DNA from: Nocardia shimofusensis NBRC 100134
GTDB taxonomy: Bacteria; Actinomycetota; Actinomycetes; Mycobacteriales; Mycobacteriaceae
Direction of reading: 5' to 3'
Assembly: GCF_001613125.1 (NCBI RefSeq)
Contig: NZ_BDBT01000010.1
Span: 1 to 64,000 of the forward strand
Length of the DNA stretch: 64,000 nucleotides
Shown here: positions 17,521 to 29,510 of the stretch, one piece after another
Layout: the number at the start of each line of letters is the position of its first letter
How positions within the stretch are numbered: the first letter of the stretch is position 1
The notes under the pieces: model-generated
The model's database searches: none
What the model was told of the DNA's origin: nothing
Seen by the model: only the letters and a program-made list of their open reading frames with translations
Position numbers and translations under genes: made by a program

Positions 17521-19104
17521 ATGAAAACCGTTGCGGGACCGACCGATCGGGTCGTGGTGATCGGCGCGGGTCTGTCCGGGCTGGCCGCGGCGCTGTATCT
17601 GGCCGGCTCGGGTCGACAGGTCACCCTGATCGAACGTGCGGACCATCCCGGTGGCCGGGTCGGGCGCTACACCGGCCCCGACTACCGGATCGACTCCGGC
17701 GCCACCGTGCTCACCCTGCCCGAACTCGTCGACGAGGCGTTGGCCGCCGTCGGTCACACCCGTGCCTCCGCGCCGGTCCCGCTGGATGTGCTCGCGCTGT
17801 CGCCGAGCTATCACGCCCGCTTCGCCGACGGCTCCGACATCCGTGTCTTCGCCGACCCCGACCTGATGGCCGAGGAAGTCGCGCGCACCTGCGGCCCGGA
17901 CGAGGCCGTCCGCTACCGACGGCTGCGGGATTGGCTCGCCGCGATCTATCGCGCCGAGTTCGCCGAATTCATGGATGCCGATTTCGACTCGCCGCTGGAC
18001 ATGGTGCGCACACCGGCGAAACGAGCCGCACTGCTCGACCTGGTCCGGCTCGGCGGATTCGGCAGGCTCGGCGCGAAGATCGACCGTCTGCTCACCGACC
18101 GCCGCCTGACGCGGCTGTTCACTTTCCAGGCTCTCTACGCGGGCATGGCCCCGACCGACGCGCTGGCCGTCTACGCCGCGATCCCGCACATGGACACCTC
18201 GATGGGCGTCTACTTCCCACGCGGCGGGATGAGCGCGGTCGCCGAGACCATGGCCTCGGCCCTGACCGACGCGGGCGGCACGCTGAAACTGAACAGCGAG
18301 GTCGTGCGGATCGACTACGCGGGCAAGCGCGCGACCGGGGTGGTGCTCGCCGACGGCGAGCGCGTGCCGTGCGACGCGGTCGTGCTGACCGCCGACCTGG
18401 GTTCGATCGAACGTTTCGGCGGCCGACGCAGACGCGGGCTGCGCGCCTCCCCCTCGGCGGTCGTCGCGCACGGCACCATCCCGGCCGAGGTCGCCGCGAG
18501 CTGGCCGGTGCAGGCCCACCACACCATCGATTTCGGCGCCGCCTGGGAACAGACCTTCCGCGAGATCGCCACCCGGCCCGGCAAGGGCAAGCTCATGAGT
18601 GAACCCTCGCTGCTGCTGACCCGGCCCGCGCTGACCGACCCGGATCTGATCGTCACCCGCCCGGACGGCCGCCACGAACCGTTCTCGATCCTCGCGCCGT
18701 GCCCGAACCTGGACAGCGCGCCGCTGGATTGGGACCGCCTGGCCCGGCCCTATCTCGACGAACTGCTGTCGCTGCTGGAACAGCGCGGCTACCGCGGCAT
18801 CGCCGAGCACTTCACCGTCGACCACCTCGACACCCCGTACACCTGGCGCGACAAAGGCATGCTGGCGGGCACGCCGTTCGCGACCGCGCACCTGTTCCGG
18901 CAAACCGGCCCGTTCCGCACCCGCAACATGCCCCGCTTCGCCGACAACGTGGTCCTCGCCGGTTGCGGCACCATCCCCGGCATCGGGGTGCCGACGGTGC
19001 TGCTGTCAGGCAAACTCGCGGCACACCGGATCGTCGGCGGCCAGGGACACACCTCCGGAGAAGCCGCCCGTACCAGGGCGAGCGCCCCGCCGAACAACTA
19101 CTAA
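17521..19104 (+). CDS. crtI: Phytoene desaturase, CrtI family
   Basis: A 527-residue FAD-dependent enzyme that introduces double bonds into phytoene at the membrane. It starts with DRVVVIGAGLSGLAAALYL and ERADHPGGRVGRY, the Rossmann FAD loop; the middle shows MGVYFPRGGMSAVAETMA; the end shows the C-terminal CrtI signature in NVVLAGCGTIPGIGVPTVLL. GAGGAG lies 5 nt before the ATG. The usual partner crtB, often next to crtI, is absent: idsA2 lies upstream and mptA downstream. The number of desaturation steps cannot be predicted from sequence. Confidence 0.9.
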   Translation: MKTVAGPTDRVVVIGAGLSGLAAALYLAGSGRQVTLIERADHPGGRVGRYTGPDYRIDSGATVLTLPELVDEALAAVGHTRASAPVPLDVLALSPSYHARFADGSDIRVFADPDLMAEEVARTCGPDEAVRYRRLRDWLAAIYRAEFAEFMDADFDSPLDMVRTPAKRAALLDLVRLGGFGRLGAKIDRLLTDRRLTRLFTFQALYAGMAPTDALAVYAAIPHMDTSMGVYFPRGGMSAVAETMASALTDAGGTLKLNSEVVRIDYAGKRATGVVLADGERVPCDAVVLTADLGSIERFGGRRRRGLRASPSAVVAHGTIPAEVAASWPVQAHHTIDFGAAWEQTFREIATRPGKGKLMSEPSLLLTRPALTDPDLIVTRPDGRHEPFSILAPCPNLDSAPLDWDRLARPYLDELLSLLEQRGYRGIAEHFTVDHLDTPYTWRDKGMLAGTPFATAHLFRQTGPFRTRNMPRFADNVVLAGCGTIPGIGVPTVLLSGKLAAHRIVGGQGHTSGEAARTRASAPPNNY

Positions 19105-19170
19105 ACTGACTGCCGACCATATCCACACGCGGTTGCGACCGCCGATCTCGCCCGGGGGAACCGACACGAC

Positions 19171-20877
19171 ATGCATCCCCCCGACACGAGCACCGCAGCC
19201 CCCGCCCAAGCCGTCACCGGCGCCGTTCCCGGCGGAGGCCGCACTCGGATGCAGGCCTGGGCCGACTTCGCCCGCAGTCCGGAGGGCCACGCGGCGCTGC
19301 TCGGTTTCGTCGGTGCGGCGCTGATCACCTTCGGCGGGTTCGGCGCGGGCAGCGTCCGCACCCGTGATCCGCTGCTCGAGGCGCTGCACCTGTCGTGGCT
19401 GCGGTTCGGACACGGGTACGCGCTGTCGACGATCCTGATCTGGGCTGGCGTGCTGGCCATGATCACCGCCTGGGTGCGCCTGGGCCGCAGCACCCTCGGC
19501 TTCGGCGGCCGCCCCGTGCACGTGACGCTCAACGAATTGCGGGCCATCGTCGGCATCTGGATCTTCCCGCTGCTGTTCGCGGTGCCCATGTTCAGCCGCG
19601 ACGCGTACTCCTATCTCGCCCAAGGCGCGCTGCTGCGCGACGGATTCGACCCGTACACGGTCGGGCCGGTCGCCAATCCCGGTGTGCTGCTGGACAATGT
19701 GAGCCCGGTGTGGACCACCACCACCGCTCCCTACGGTCCGGCCTTCCTCCTGCTCGGCCGCGCCATCACCGCGATCACCGGTGACGATGTGGTCTCGGGC
19801 ACCATCGCCCTTCGCCTGGTGATGCTGCCGGGCCTGGCGCTGATGATGTGGGCGGTGCCGTATCTGACCAAGCACCTCGGCGGCAGGCCCACCGTGGCGC
19901 TGTGGCTGGCGGTGCTCAACCCGCTGGTGCTCATCCACCTGATCGGCGGCGTGCACAACGAGATGCTGATGGTCGGGCTGATGTGCGCGGGCATCGCGCT
20001 GGTACTCGAACGCCATCATGTGGCGGGCATCGTCGTCGTCGCGATCGGTGTGGCCATCAAGGCGACGGCCGGGGTGGCACTGCCGTTCCTGGTGTGGATC
20101 TGGATGCTGCACGAACGTGAGCGGCGGGCACTCGAACGCGCCGCGCTCGACCCGCACGCCGAACGCGATCCGGCCTCGAGCGAGCAATCCGGGCAGCCCG
20201 ACGCCGCCAAGCCGGGGCCCGACATGCCGCACCCCGTGTTGACCTTCGCCAAGATCGCCGGTCTGGGTCTGAGTGTGTTCGCGGTGGTGTTCGTCGCCGC
20301 CTCGGCCATCGCCGGTGTCGGCATCGGCTGGCTGACGGCGCTGTCCGGTTCGAAGAAGATCATCAACTGGCTGTCGCTGCCGACCGTCATGGCGCACGCC
20401 ACCACCTGGGTCACCAACCTGCGCCTGGAGTCGGTGCTGAGCGTGACCCGCACGCTGTGCGCGGTCGCGCTGGTGGTGGTGCTGGTGGCGACCTGGTGGC
20501 GGTTCCGCCACAGCGAGCGCGAGGCCGTCTTCGGCATCCTCATCGCGTTCGTCGCGATCGTGATCCTCTCCCCCGCCGCGCTGCCCTGGTACTACTCCTG
20601 GCCGCTGGCGCTGGCCGCCGGATTCGCGCTGTCGACGACGACCTCGATGGTGCTGGTCGGCGTCTGCACCTGGCTGATGCTGGTCTTCCAACCCGACGGC
20701 TCCATCGGCCTGTACAGCTTCTGGCACGTGGCCGCAGCGACCTTCGTCGCCGTGGTGGCCGCGTTGTCGCTGCGGCATGTGGATCCGCTGCGGCTGAGTA
20801 CATCTTCGGGGGCGCCGCGTGAACCCCTGACGCTGTCGACATCAGCGGTGGAGCCCGCGACGATCGCCCGCGCGTGA
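19171..20877 (+). CDS. mptA: Alpha-(1->6)-mannopyranosyltransferase A
   Basis: A 568-residue GT-C glycosyltransferase with about 13 membrane helices. MptA extends the alpha-1,6-mannan backbone of lipomannan using polyprenyl-phosphate mannose on the outer face. The first large loop carries the diagnostic acidic site in MFSRDAYSYLAQG and then GFDPYTVGP. Position between the CrtI/idsA2 pair and the Rv2175c homologue matches Rv2174 (mptA) rather than mptB. A charged cytoplasmic loop (about residues 320-352, rich in Arg, Glu and Pro) separates two helix blocks. Start ATG 19171 follows a GGGGGAA stretch at 13 nt, a weak site. Confidence 0.88.
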   Translation: MHPPDTSTAAPAQAVTGAVPGGGRTRMQAWADFARSPEGHAALLGFVGAALITFGGFGAGSVRTRDPLLEALHLSWLRFGHGYALSTILIWAGVLAMITAWVRLGRSTLGFGGRPVHVTLNELRAIVGIWIFPLLFAVPMFSRDAYSYLAQGALLRDGFDPYTVGPVANPGVLLDNVSPVWTTTTAPYGPAFLLLGRAITAITGDDVVSGTIALRLVMLPGLALMMWAVPYLTKHLGGRPTVALWLAVLNPLVLIHLIGGVHNEMLMVGLMCAGIALVLERHHVAGIVVVAIGVAIKATAGVALPFLVWIWMLHERERRALERAALDPHAERDPASSEQSGQPDAAKPGPDMPHPVLTFAKIAGLGLSVFAVVFVAASAIAGVGIGWLTALSGSKKIINWLSLPTVMAHATTWVTNLRLESVLSVTRTLCAVALVVVLVATWWRFRHSEREAVFGILIAFVAIVILSPAALPWYYSWPLALAAGFALSTTTSMVLVGVCTWLMLVFQPDGSIGLYSFWHVAAATFVAVVAALSLRHVDPLRLSTSSGAPREPLTLSTSAVEPATIARA

Positions 20878-20978
20878 TCGACCACGACCGCGACCGGGAC
20901 GCGAGGCGCGCGATGCGCCCGGCCACGCCGACGGGACAGTTCGTCAGGTGACCAGCGCGCGGCTCGTCGAGCCCCCGG

Positions 20979-21347
20979 TCAGAACGGTTCGGCGGCGGCC
21001 CGGCGCACCACTTCGCGGGCGAGCGGGCCGTGCAATGCCTCGACCGGTTTGCCGGGCAGGCTCGGATCGTCGGTGAAGATCCACTCCAGGATCTCCTCGT
21101 CGGTGTACTTCGCGTCCCGCATCACCGTGATGAGGCCGGGCAGCATCTTGACCACCTCGCCGGAGGAGTCGAAGAAGATCGCGGGAACACCGGCCACACC
21201 GTCGCGGCGCACCGCGAGGAGCTGGTGTTCACGCAACATCTGATGCACCCGGGTCACCAGGATCCCGAGCCGTTCGGCAACCTCCGGCACCGACAACAGG
21301 GGCACCGAGTCGGACAGCACGTCCTTGCTGCAGGGGAATGAGCTCAC
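20979..21347 (-). CDS. Rv2175c-family DNA-binding protein, PknL partner
   Basis: A protein of about 122 residues with a winged helix-turn-helix core: LLSVPEVAERLGILVTRVHQMLREHQLLAVRRDG covers the recognition region, followed by the conserved KMLPGLITVMRDAKYTDEEIL and a tail with REVVRRA. In M. tuberculosis Rv2175c binds DNA and is phosphorylated by PknL, which is encoded divergently next door, exactly as here. The GTG at 21347 was chosen because TACCGT lies 8 nt upstream; ATG codons at 21392 and 21401 would add 15-18 less conserved residues. Confidence 0.88.
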   Translation of the reverse strand: MSSFPCSKDVLSDSVPLLSVPEVAERLGILVTRVHQMLREHQLLAVRRDGVAGVPAIFFDSSGEVVKMLPGLITVMRDAKYTDEEILEWIFTDDPSLPGKPVEALHGPLAREVVRRAAAEPF

Positions 21348-21446
21348 GGCAGACAACGGTAGTCGGTGTGGCCCGCCCACATCCAACGGCATGGTTACCA
21401 TCAGGGGGTCGCAGAGCGCGGCCGCTGATTTCGGAGGACTTCACTG

Positions 21447-23447
21447 GTGATCGGGCAGATGCTGGACGGCCGCTATCGGATCGACGCGCCGATCGCCCGC
21501 GGTGGGATGTCGACGGTCTTCCGTGGCGTGGACACCCGGCTCGACCGTCCGGTCGCCATCAAGGTGATGGACCCGAAGTTCGCGGGCGACCCGCAGTTCC
21601 TCACCCGCTTCGAACTCGAGGCGCGCACCGTCGCCCGGCTCAGCCATCCGGCGCTGGTGGCGGTGTACGACCAGGGCATCGACGGCGAATATCCGTTCCT
21701 GATCATGGAGCTGGTGCAGGGCGGCACGCTGCGTGAATTGCTGCGCGAACGCGGCCCGATGCCCCCGCACGCCGCGCGTGCGGTGGTCGAGCCGGTGCTC
21801 GCGGCGATCGGCGTCGCGCACAATCAGGGCCTGGTGCACCGCGACATCAAGCCGGAGAACGTGCTCATCTCCGATGCCGGTGAGGTCAAGATCGCCGACT
21901 TCGGCCTGGTGCGCGCGGTCGCCGCGGCCAACACCACCGCGGCGGGCGTGATCCTCGGCACCGCCGCCTACCTCTCCCCCGAACAGGTGACCACCGGCCA
22001 TACCGACGCCCGCAGCGACGTCTACGCCTTCGGCATCCTCCTGTTCGAACTGCTCACCGGGCAGGTGCCGTTCACCGGCGACAATTCGCTGTCGGTCGCC
22101 CTGCAGCGGGTCGACAACGACGTACCCAGCCCCAGCAGCTACATCGACGGCGTCCCGGCCGAGTTCGACGAGTTGGTTGCCAGGGCCACCGCTCGCGAAC
22201 CGGCGCACCGCTTCGCGAATGCCGACGAGATGCTCGCCGAGCTGCGCCATATCGCCGTGCTGCTGAATCTGCCGCCCTACCGGGTGCCCGCCCCGCAGGA
22301 CTCCGCCGAGCATCTCAGCGCCCGCCACCGCGCCGCCGACCTGACTCCCGCGGCCTACGCCCCACCGCCCGCGCAGCCGCCGCAGCACCACCCGACCAGG
22401 GTGGTGACCGGTCCGCAGCCGCACCAGGACGACTACGCGCCCGCTGACTATGCGCCCGCTGACTATGCGCCCGACGCATACACGCACAACGAATACGCCC
22501 AGCACAGACAACCGGCGGCGCCCCACTACGAGCCCGCGGGCGCGCACGCGCCCTACCGGGCCGCCCAGGCGAACTCGCGGCGCACCACGCTGATCTGGGT
22601 CGCCGTCGTCGCCGTGCTCACCCTGCTGGTCGGCATCGGCGGCTGGTGGCTGGGCGTCGGCCGCTACAGCGCGGTCCCGCCGATCGCGGGTCTGACCGCC
22701 GAGCAAGCCACCGAAGCCGTCATCGAGGCCGGCTTCACCGCGGAGACCAAGCCCAAGGCCTCCGACACCGTGCCGGTCGGTGGCGTGGTGGGCAGCGATC
22801 CGCCCGCAGGCGCCAAGATCACCAAGGGCTCCACGGTCTCGGTGCTGGTGTCCAACGGCAAACCGAAGGTCCCCGCGGTACAGCCCGGTGACGACATCGC
22901 CACGGTGATCTCCCAGATCGAGGACGCCGGGCTCACACCGGTACGCGCCGGGGAGACCGGCAGCACCGCCCCCGAGGGCACCCTGGCGAAGGTGGAGCCC
23001 GCGCCCGGCACGGTGCTGCCGCTGAATGGGCAGGTCAAGGTGTACACCAGCAACGGCTCCCAGCCGGTGCAGGTGCCCGATGTGCGCGGCAAGACCGTCG
23101 AGGAAGCCGAGGCGGCGCTCGCGGCCGTCGGCATCACCGTGCGCAGCACCACCGAGAGCTACGACAAGACCATCGAAGCCGGCAGCGTGATCAGCACCGA
23201 TCCGGTCGAGGGCACCACCATCGACCCCGGCCAGGGCGTGTCCCTGGTGGTGTCCAACGCGGTGAAGATCCCCGGCGTGATCGGCAAGAGCGTCGCCGAC
23301 GCCCGCGAGATCCTGGAAGGTCTCGGACTCCAGGTGCAGGTGCGTCAGCTGACCCCGCGCGACAGCTCGGTGGTCATCTCGCAGAGCCCGACCATCGCGG
23401 CCAAGGTCCAACCCGGTTCGACAGTCACCCTCGTCGCGCTCCCCTGA
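21447..23447 (+). CDS. pknL: Serine/threonine protein kinase PknL with four PASTA domains
   Basis: A 666-residue membrane kinase. The N-terminal ~280 residues form a Hanks-type kinase: glycine loop ARGGMSTVF, VAIKVMD with the ATP-binding Lys, HRDIKPEN, DFGLVRA and SPEQ. A Pro/Tyr/Ala-rich linker with repeated DYAPA units follows, then one membrane helix at about residues 381-402. The extracellular part holds four PASTA repeats (about 412-666), which sense muropeptides or lipid II in related kinases. The Mycobacterium PknL I recall stops after the helix, so this form is fuller. SD GGAGG lies 9 nt before GTG 21447. The divergent neighbour is its presumed substrate. Confidence 0.95.
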   Translation: MIGQMLDGRYRIDAPIARGGMSTVFRGVDTRLDRPVAIKVMDPKFAGDPQFLTRFELEARTVARLSHPALVAVYDQGIDGEYPFLIMELVQGGTLRELLRERGPMPPHAARAVVEPVLAAIGVAHNQGLVHRDIKPENVLISDAGEVKIADFGLVRAVAAANTTAAGVILGTAAYLSPEQVTTGHTDARSDVYAFGILLFELLTGQVPFTGDNSLSVALQRVDNDVPSPSSYIDGVPAEFDELVARATAREPAHRFANADEMLAELRHIAVLLNLPPYRVPAPQDSAEHLSARHRAADLTPAAYAPPPAQPPQHHPTRVVTGPQPHQDDYAPADYAPADYAPDAYTHNEYAQHRQPAAPHYEPAGAHAPYRAAQANSRRTTLIWVAVVAVLTLLVGIGGWWLGVGRYSAVPPIAGLTAEQATEAVIEAGFTAETKPKASDTVPVGGVVGSDPPAGAKITKGSTVSVLVSNGKPKVPAVQPGDDIATVISQIEDAGLTPVRAGETGSTAPEGTLAKVEPAPGTVLPLNGQVKVYTSNGSQPVQVPDVRGKTVEEAEAALAAVGITVRSTTESYDKTIEAGSVISTDPVEGTTIDPGQGVSLVVSNAVKIPGVIGKSVADAREILEGLGLQVQVRQLTPRDSSVVISQSPTIAAKVQPGSTVTLVALP

Positions 23448-23567
23448 GCCCGCGATGCGGTCCTATCTCGACCCGGTCCCACCGCACTGCCCGCCCTCGG
23501 GGGGCGGTCCCGGGTCCACCGATCCCCGAGCGCGCCGCGGCACGACGCATTGCCCGAGGCCGGACAT

Positions 23568-23595
23568 GCGCCCCGGACCCCGGCGTCCCGGGCGC
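23568..23595. terminator. Possible bidirectional terminator between pknL and aroG
   Basis: GCGCCCCGGAC (23568-23578) and GTCCCGGGCGC (23585-23595) form an 11-bp stem with one mismatch and a 6-nt loop. It lies between convergent genes but lacks a T-run, so support is modest. Confidence 0.4.
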
Positions 23596-23620
23596 GCCGA
23601 GCAGCGGTGTCAGCCCGGTA

Positions 23621-25683
<2,063 letters not shown>

Positions 25684-25714
25684 GAACAGCGGTGCGCAGA
25701 CGCTGATGACAGAT

Positions 25715-25748
25715 CGAAGGCCCCGAGTCGTCCGACTCGGGGCCTTCG
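25715..25748. terminator. Bidirectional terminator between ribonuclease gene and qcrB
   Basis: A perfect 15-bp stem, CGAAGGCCCCGAGTC (25715-25729) with GACTCGGGGCCTTCG (25734-25748), closes on a GTCC loop between two convergent genes. Confidence 0.85.
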
Positions 25749-25763
25749 TGGTGCGGTCCGCGC

Positions 25764-27386
25764 TCAGTGCGCGTGCGAGGAGCCCCTGGCGTCCTCCTGG
25801 ACCTTCTGCAACGCCTCGAGCTGGGCGTGTTCGGCCGCGTGCTCGAGTTCGACATTGCGGGCGGCCTCATCGATCGGGTCCGCGCGCAGGAACGAGCCGG
25901 TGCCGGGCTTGCCCGCCAAGCCGAGCTTGTTCATCTTCTTCGGCACCGGGGCGCCCTGGTACTCCAGCGGAATCGGGTGGCCGTGGGCGTCGACCGGGCC
26001 GAGCGGCTGGTGCACCTCGATGTACTCACCGTGCGGCAGGCGCTTGATCACGCCGGTCTCGATGCCGTGCTCGAGCACCGCGCGGTCGCTGCGCTGCAGA
26101 CCCAGGCAGAACCGGTAGGTGATGAAGTACGCCAGCGGCGGGACGACCAGCAGGCCGATGCGGCCCATCCAGGTGGTCGCGTTCAGCGAGATGTCGAACT
26201 TCAGCGCGATGATGTCGTTGACGCACGACAGCGTCAGCACCACGTAGAACGCGATCGCCATGGCGCCGATCGCGGTGCGGACCGGAACGTCGCGGGGACG
26301 CTGCAGCAGGTTGTGGTGCACGTCGTCGCCGCCGATGAGCCGCTTCTCGATCCACGGGTAGGCCACCAGCACGGTGAACACCAGACCCATGATCAGCGCG
26401 ACCCAGAACGCCGCCGGGATCGTGTACCGGCCCAGGTAGAGCTCCCAGGCAGGCATCAGGCGCGCCATGCCGTCGGTCCACATCATGTAGAAGTCGGGCT
26501 GCGAACCCGCCGAGACCTGGGAGGGGTTGTACGGACCCAGGTTCCAGATCGGGTTGATCTGCAGCACGCCGCCCATGATGCCCACGATGCCGAGGGTGAA
26601 GGCGAAGAACGCGCCCTGGTCGGCGGCGAACACCGGCACGATACGCGCGCCCACCACGTTGTTCTCGGTACGGCCGGGGCCGGGGAACTGGGTGTGCTTC
26701 TGGTACCAGACCAGCGCCACGTGGGCGGCGATCAGGGCCAGGATGATGCCGGGCAACAGCAGCACGTGCGCGATGTACAGGCGCGGGATGATGATGTCGC
26801 CGGGGAAGTCGCCGCCGAACATCAACCAGTGCAACCAGGTGCCGATCACCGGGACACCGATGGTGATGCCGGAGAACGCGGCACGCAGACCGGTGCCGGA
26901 CAGCAGGTCGTCGGGCAGCGAGTAACCGAAGAAGCCCTCGAACATCGCCAGGATCAGCAGCAGCGAGCCGATGACCCAGTTGCCTTCACGCGGCTTGCGG
27001 AACGCACCGGTGAAGAAGATGCGGAACAGGTGGATGATGATCGACGCCGCGAACAGCAGGGCTGCCCAGTGGTGGATCTGGCGCACGAACAGACCGCCGC
27101 GGACCTCGAAGGAGATCTCCAGGGCCGTCTCGTACGCGCGGGACATGCCGACGCCGCGCAGCGGCTGGTAGGCGCCGTTGTAGGTCACGTGCGCCATCGA
27201 CGGGTCGAAGTACAGGGTCAGGTAGACGCCCGACAACAACAGGATGATGAAAGCGTAGAGCGCGATCTCACCGAGCAGGAACGACCAATGGGTCGGGAAG
27301 ACCTTGTTGATCGAACGCTTCATGAACGCGGCGGCGCGATACCGCTCGTCCACCCCGTTGGCTTGGGCTGCGACTGAAGGGCTCAT
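25764..27386 (-). CDS. qcrB: Cytochrome bc1 complex cytochrome b subunit
   Basis: The 540-residue quinol-oxidising core of the actinobacterial bcc complex. Eight or more membrane helices carry the two haem b sites: His pairs in [17 protein letters not shown] and in [10 protein letters not shown] with [13 protein letters not shown]. The Qo-site loop appears as QPDFYMMW, the actinobacterial form of PEWY. A long hydrophilic C-terminal tail (about the last 110 residues) is typical of this phylum. The start overlaps the qcrA stop by four bases (ATGA). It works with qcrA, qcrC and the aa3 oxidase as one supercomplex. Confidence 0.97.
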   Translation of the reverse strand: MSPSVAAQANGVDERYRAAAFMKRSINKVFPTHWSFLLGEIALYAFIILLLSGVYLTLYFDPSMAHVTYNGAYQPLRGVGMSRAYETALEISFEVRGGLFVRQIHHWAALLFAASIIIHLFRIFFTGAFRKPREGNWVIGSLLLILAMFEGFFGYSLPDDLLSGTGLRAAFSGITIGVPVIGTWLHWLMFGGDFPGDIIIPRLYIAHVLLLPGIILALIAAHVALVWYQKHTQFPGPGRTENNVVGARIVPVFAADQGAFFAFTLGIVGIMGGVLQINPIWNLGPYNPSQVSAGSQPDFYMMWTDGMARLMPAWELYLGRYTIPAAFWVALIMGLVFTVLVAYPWIEKRLIGGDDVHHNLLQRPRDVPVRTAIGAMAIAFYVVLTLSCVNDIIALKFDISLNATTWMGRIGLLVVPPLAYFITYRFCLGLQRSDRAVLEHGIETGVIKRLPHGEYIEVHQPLGPVDAHGHPIPLEYQGAPVPKKMNKLGLAGKPGTGSFLRADPIDEAARNVELEHAAEHAQLEALQKVQEDARGSSHAH

Positions 27387-28567
27387 GAACGACGCTCCCA
27401 GAAGGCCGGTCCGAGCGGCTCGATGAAGTCGCCTGCGGCGACCAGGAAGCCCTCGGAGTTGACGGTGATCGGCAGCTGAGGCAGCGCACGAGCGGCGGGA
27501 CCGAAGATCGGCTTACCCCACTCGGTCGCCGAGAACTGCGACTGGTGGCAGGGGCACAGGATCCGGTTGGTCTGCTGCTCGAACAGCGAGGTCGGGCAGC
27601 CGAGGTGGGTGCAGATCTTCGAGTAGGCGAAGTAGTCGCCGTAGTTGAAGCTCTCCTGGCCCTTGCGCTTGATCGCCTTCTCGGCGTCTGCCGTGCGCAA
27701 CCGGATCAGCATGACGGCGTTACGGATGCCGCGCAGCGACTGCAGGGTCGCGTGGCTGTCGCCGCGCCACGATTCCTTCCACGGGAACACGGTTTCCATG
27801 GAACCGGCGTCCAGATCCTCCGGACGCACCAACACGATGTCCTCCGGGCGACCGGTGTCGCGCCGCAGGTAGATGGTCTCGCCCGGGTAGTCGGGGGTCC
27901 AGCCGGACACCCACAGCGGCGACTTGTCGCCCTTGGCCCACGGGTTCTTGACCATGCCGCCGACGAAGACCAGCAGCGAGCCGATGCCGAGGATGCCGAC
28001 GCCGGCGCCCGCGGTACGGGTGATCATCTTGCGGCGGCCCAGGGTGGAGGTCTCCCCCGCGTCCTGCAGCTGCGCGATCAGGGTCCGGCGCTCCACCTCG
28101 GGCGAGGGGCCGTCGTGACGCTGCTGGACAGAAATCTCGGCCGGGATGAACTTCTTGCGGATCAGCAGTACCGCGATGCCGATGACCAGCACCGAGATGC
28201 CGAAGGTCAGGCCGACCAGCGGCGTGAACAGCGAGTAGGCGCTATGGCCTTCCTCGCCGACGCCCTTGAATTCCCACGGCCAGAACAGGAACACGCCCAC
28301 CAGCGCGGCGGCCGCGAGGCCGGATACCGCGAACCAGAAGGTCACCTCGCGTTCGGCGCGCTTCTCGGCCCGGGTGCCGGGCACCGGGAAACGCTCGGCG
28401 CGGTAGACGACCTCGACGCCGTCCCGCTTGGTGCCGAGTGCGACGAGTTCGTCGCGCGTCATCGCGTCCAGCTCGTCCTCGGTCGGGTCGGCCGGGGTGT
28501 TCACCGGCTCCTTCGACAGTTCTGGCCCCTCGTCCGGCCGGCTCACGTCTCGCTCCTGTTCACTCAT
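27383..28567 (-). CDS. qcrA: Ubiquinol-cytochrome c reductase Rieske iron-sulfur subunit
   Basis: The 394-residue Rieske subunit takes electrons from the quinol at the Qo site and passes them to cytochrome cc. An acidic N-terminal region precedes three membrane helices, the actinobacterial arrangement. The 2Fe-2S ligands are in CTHLGCPTS and CPCHQSQF within the C-terminal domain. ATG at 28567 overlaps the qcrC stop (ATGA); the frame is open further upstream only inside qcrC. It is co-transcribed with qcrC and qcrB. Confidence 0.97.
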   Translation of the reverse strand: MSEQERDVSRPDEGPELSKEPVNTPADPTEDELDAMTRDELVALGTKRDGVEVVYRAERFPVPGTRAEKRAEREVTFWFAVSGLAAAALVGVFLFWPWEFKGVGEEGHSAYSLFTPLVGLTFGISVLVIGIAVLLIRKKFIPAEISVQQRHDGPSPEVERRTLIAQLQDAGETSTLGRRKMITRTAGAGVGILGIGSLLVFVGGMVKNPWAKGDKSPLWVSGWTPDYPGETIYLRRDTGRPEDIVLVRPEDLDAGSMETVFPWKESWRGDSHATLQSLRGIRNAVMLIRLRTADAEKAIKRKGQESFNYGDYFAYSKICTHLGCPTSLFEQQTNRILCPCHQSQFSATEWGKPIFGPAARALPQLPITVNSEGFLVAAGDFIEPLGPAFWERRS

Positions 28568-29427
28568 GATCGGGATCCGATCCACATCGCCGCACCGACG
28601 GTGAGCACGATTCCGACGATCCAGATGGCCACGGCCTCGGTGGCGGGTCCGAACCCGCCGAGCCCGTACCCACCGGGGGTGGCCTCTTCGGCCGCGTTCT
28701 TGATGTAGGCGATGATGTCGCGCTTTTCCTCCGGCGTCAGCTGACGGTCGGAGAACTTGGGCATGTTCTCCGGGCCGGTCAGCATGGCCGCGTAGATCTG
28801 CTGTTCGCTGGCGGGTTCCAGCGGCGGGGCGTACTTGCCGGAGGACAGCGCGCCGCCCTTGCCGGTGAAGTTGTGGCACGAGGCGCAGTTCATCCGGAAC
28901 AGCTCCGAGCCGCGGCCGATGTCCTCACCGCGCAGGGATTCCTGAGCGATCTCGCCGTTCTCGTCGCGCACCACGGTGGGGCCACCGCCGTTGGCGGCGA
29001 TGTAGGCGCCGAGGGCGTCGATCTGGTTGGCGTCGAACTTGGCGGGCTTGCGCGTGGCCTGCGCCTGGTTGGCGGCCAGCGGCATACGCCCGGAGGAGAC
29101 CTGGAAGTAGACCGCGGCCTCGCCGACGCCGATGAGGCTCGGGCCGCGATCGGTCACGCCCTGCAGGTTGGCGCCGTGGCAGGTGACGCAGGAGGTGTCG
29201 TAGAGCTGCTGTCCCTCGCGAATCAGCGCGGACTGGTCCTGATTTGCCGTGGCGACCTGGGGTTCAGGAGTCAACGCGGTAGCGAGGAAGCCGGCTCCGA
29301 CCAGGCCCACCAGGAGCGCGAGCCCGCCCGCGACGCGACGACGGGCGCGCCGCTGCTTGCGGGTCTTGCTGGCCTGGCCGTTCCCGGGGCTGGCGGGCTC
29401 TGGCGCTGACGGGGGAGATGAACTCAT
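28564..29427 (-). CDS. qcrC: Cytochrome bc1 complex dihaem cytochrome c subunit
   Basis: A 287-residue dihaem cytochrome cc that replaces a soluble cytochrome c in mycolata and links complex III directly to the oxidase. One N-terminal membrane anchor (about residues 32-52), two haem-binding sites CVTCH (80-84) and CASCH (181-185), each followed by methionine-containing segments, and a C-terminal helix (about 262-283) are seen. The ATG at 29427 leads the qcrCAB run; ctaE lies 83 bp upstream on the same strand, giving ctaE-qcrCAB order. Confidence 0.97.
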   Translation of the reverse strand: MSSSPPSAPEPASPGNGQASKTRKQRRARRRVAGGLALLVGLVGAGFLATALTPEPQVATANQDQSALIREGQQLYDTSCVTCHGANLQGVTDRGPSLIGVGEAAVYFQVSSGRMPLAANQAQATRKPAKFDANQIDALGAYIAANGGGPTVVRDENGEIAQESLRGEDIGRGSELFRMNCASCHNFTGKGGALSSGKYAPPLEPASEQQIYAAMLTGPENMPKFSDRQLTPEEKRDIIAYIKNAAEEATPGGYGLGGFGPATEAVAIWIVGIVLTVGAAMWIGSRS

Positions 29428-29510
29428 CTGTGTCCCTTTGGAGTAGACGGAACCGACTTGTGCGAAGTGTGGGTCCGAGCGTCGTATCGTCCGACGCCGG
29501 CCCCGGCGAC

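Noticed and set aside
21441..23411. 656-codon open frame antisense to pknL
   Set aside because: Shadow of a gene with clear kinase and PASTA motifs; no protein-like composition.
23491..23507. Hairpin CCGCCC/GGGCGG as the pknL terminator
   Set aside because: Only six base pairs in very GC-rich DNA; a longer stem at 23568-23595 is the better candidate.
25767..27377. 536-codon open frame antisense to qcrB
   Set aside because: Shadow of the cytochrome b gene; its translation is repetitive and hydrophilic with no recognisable domain.
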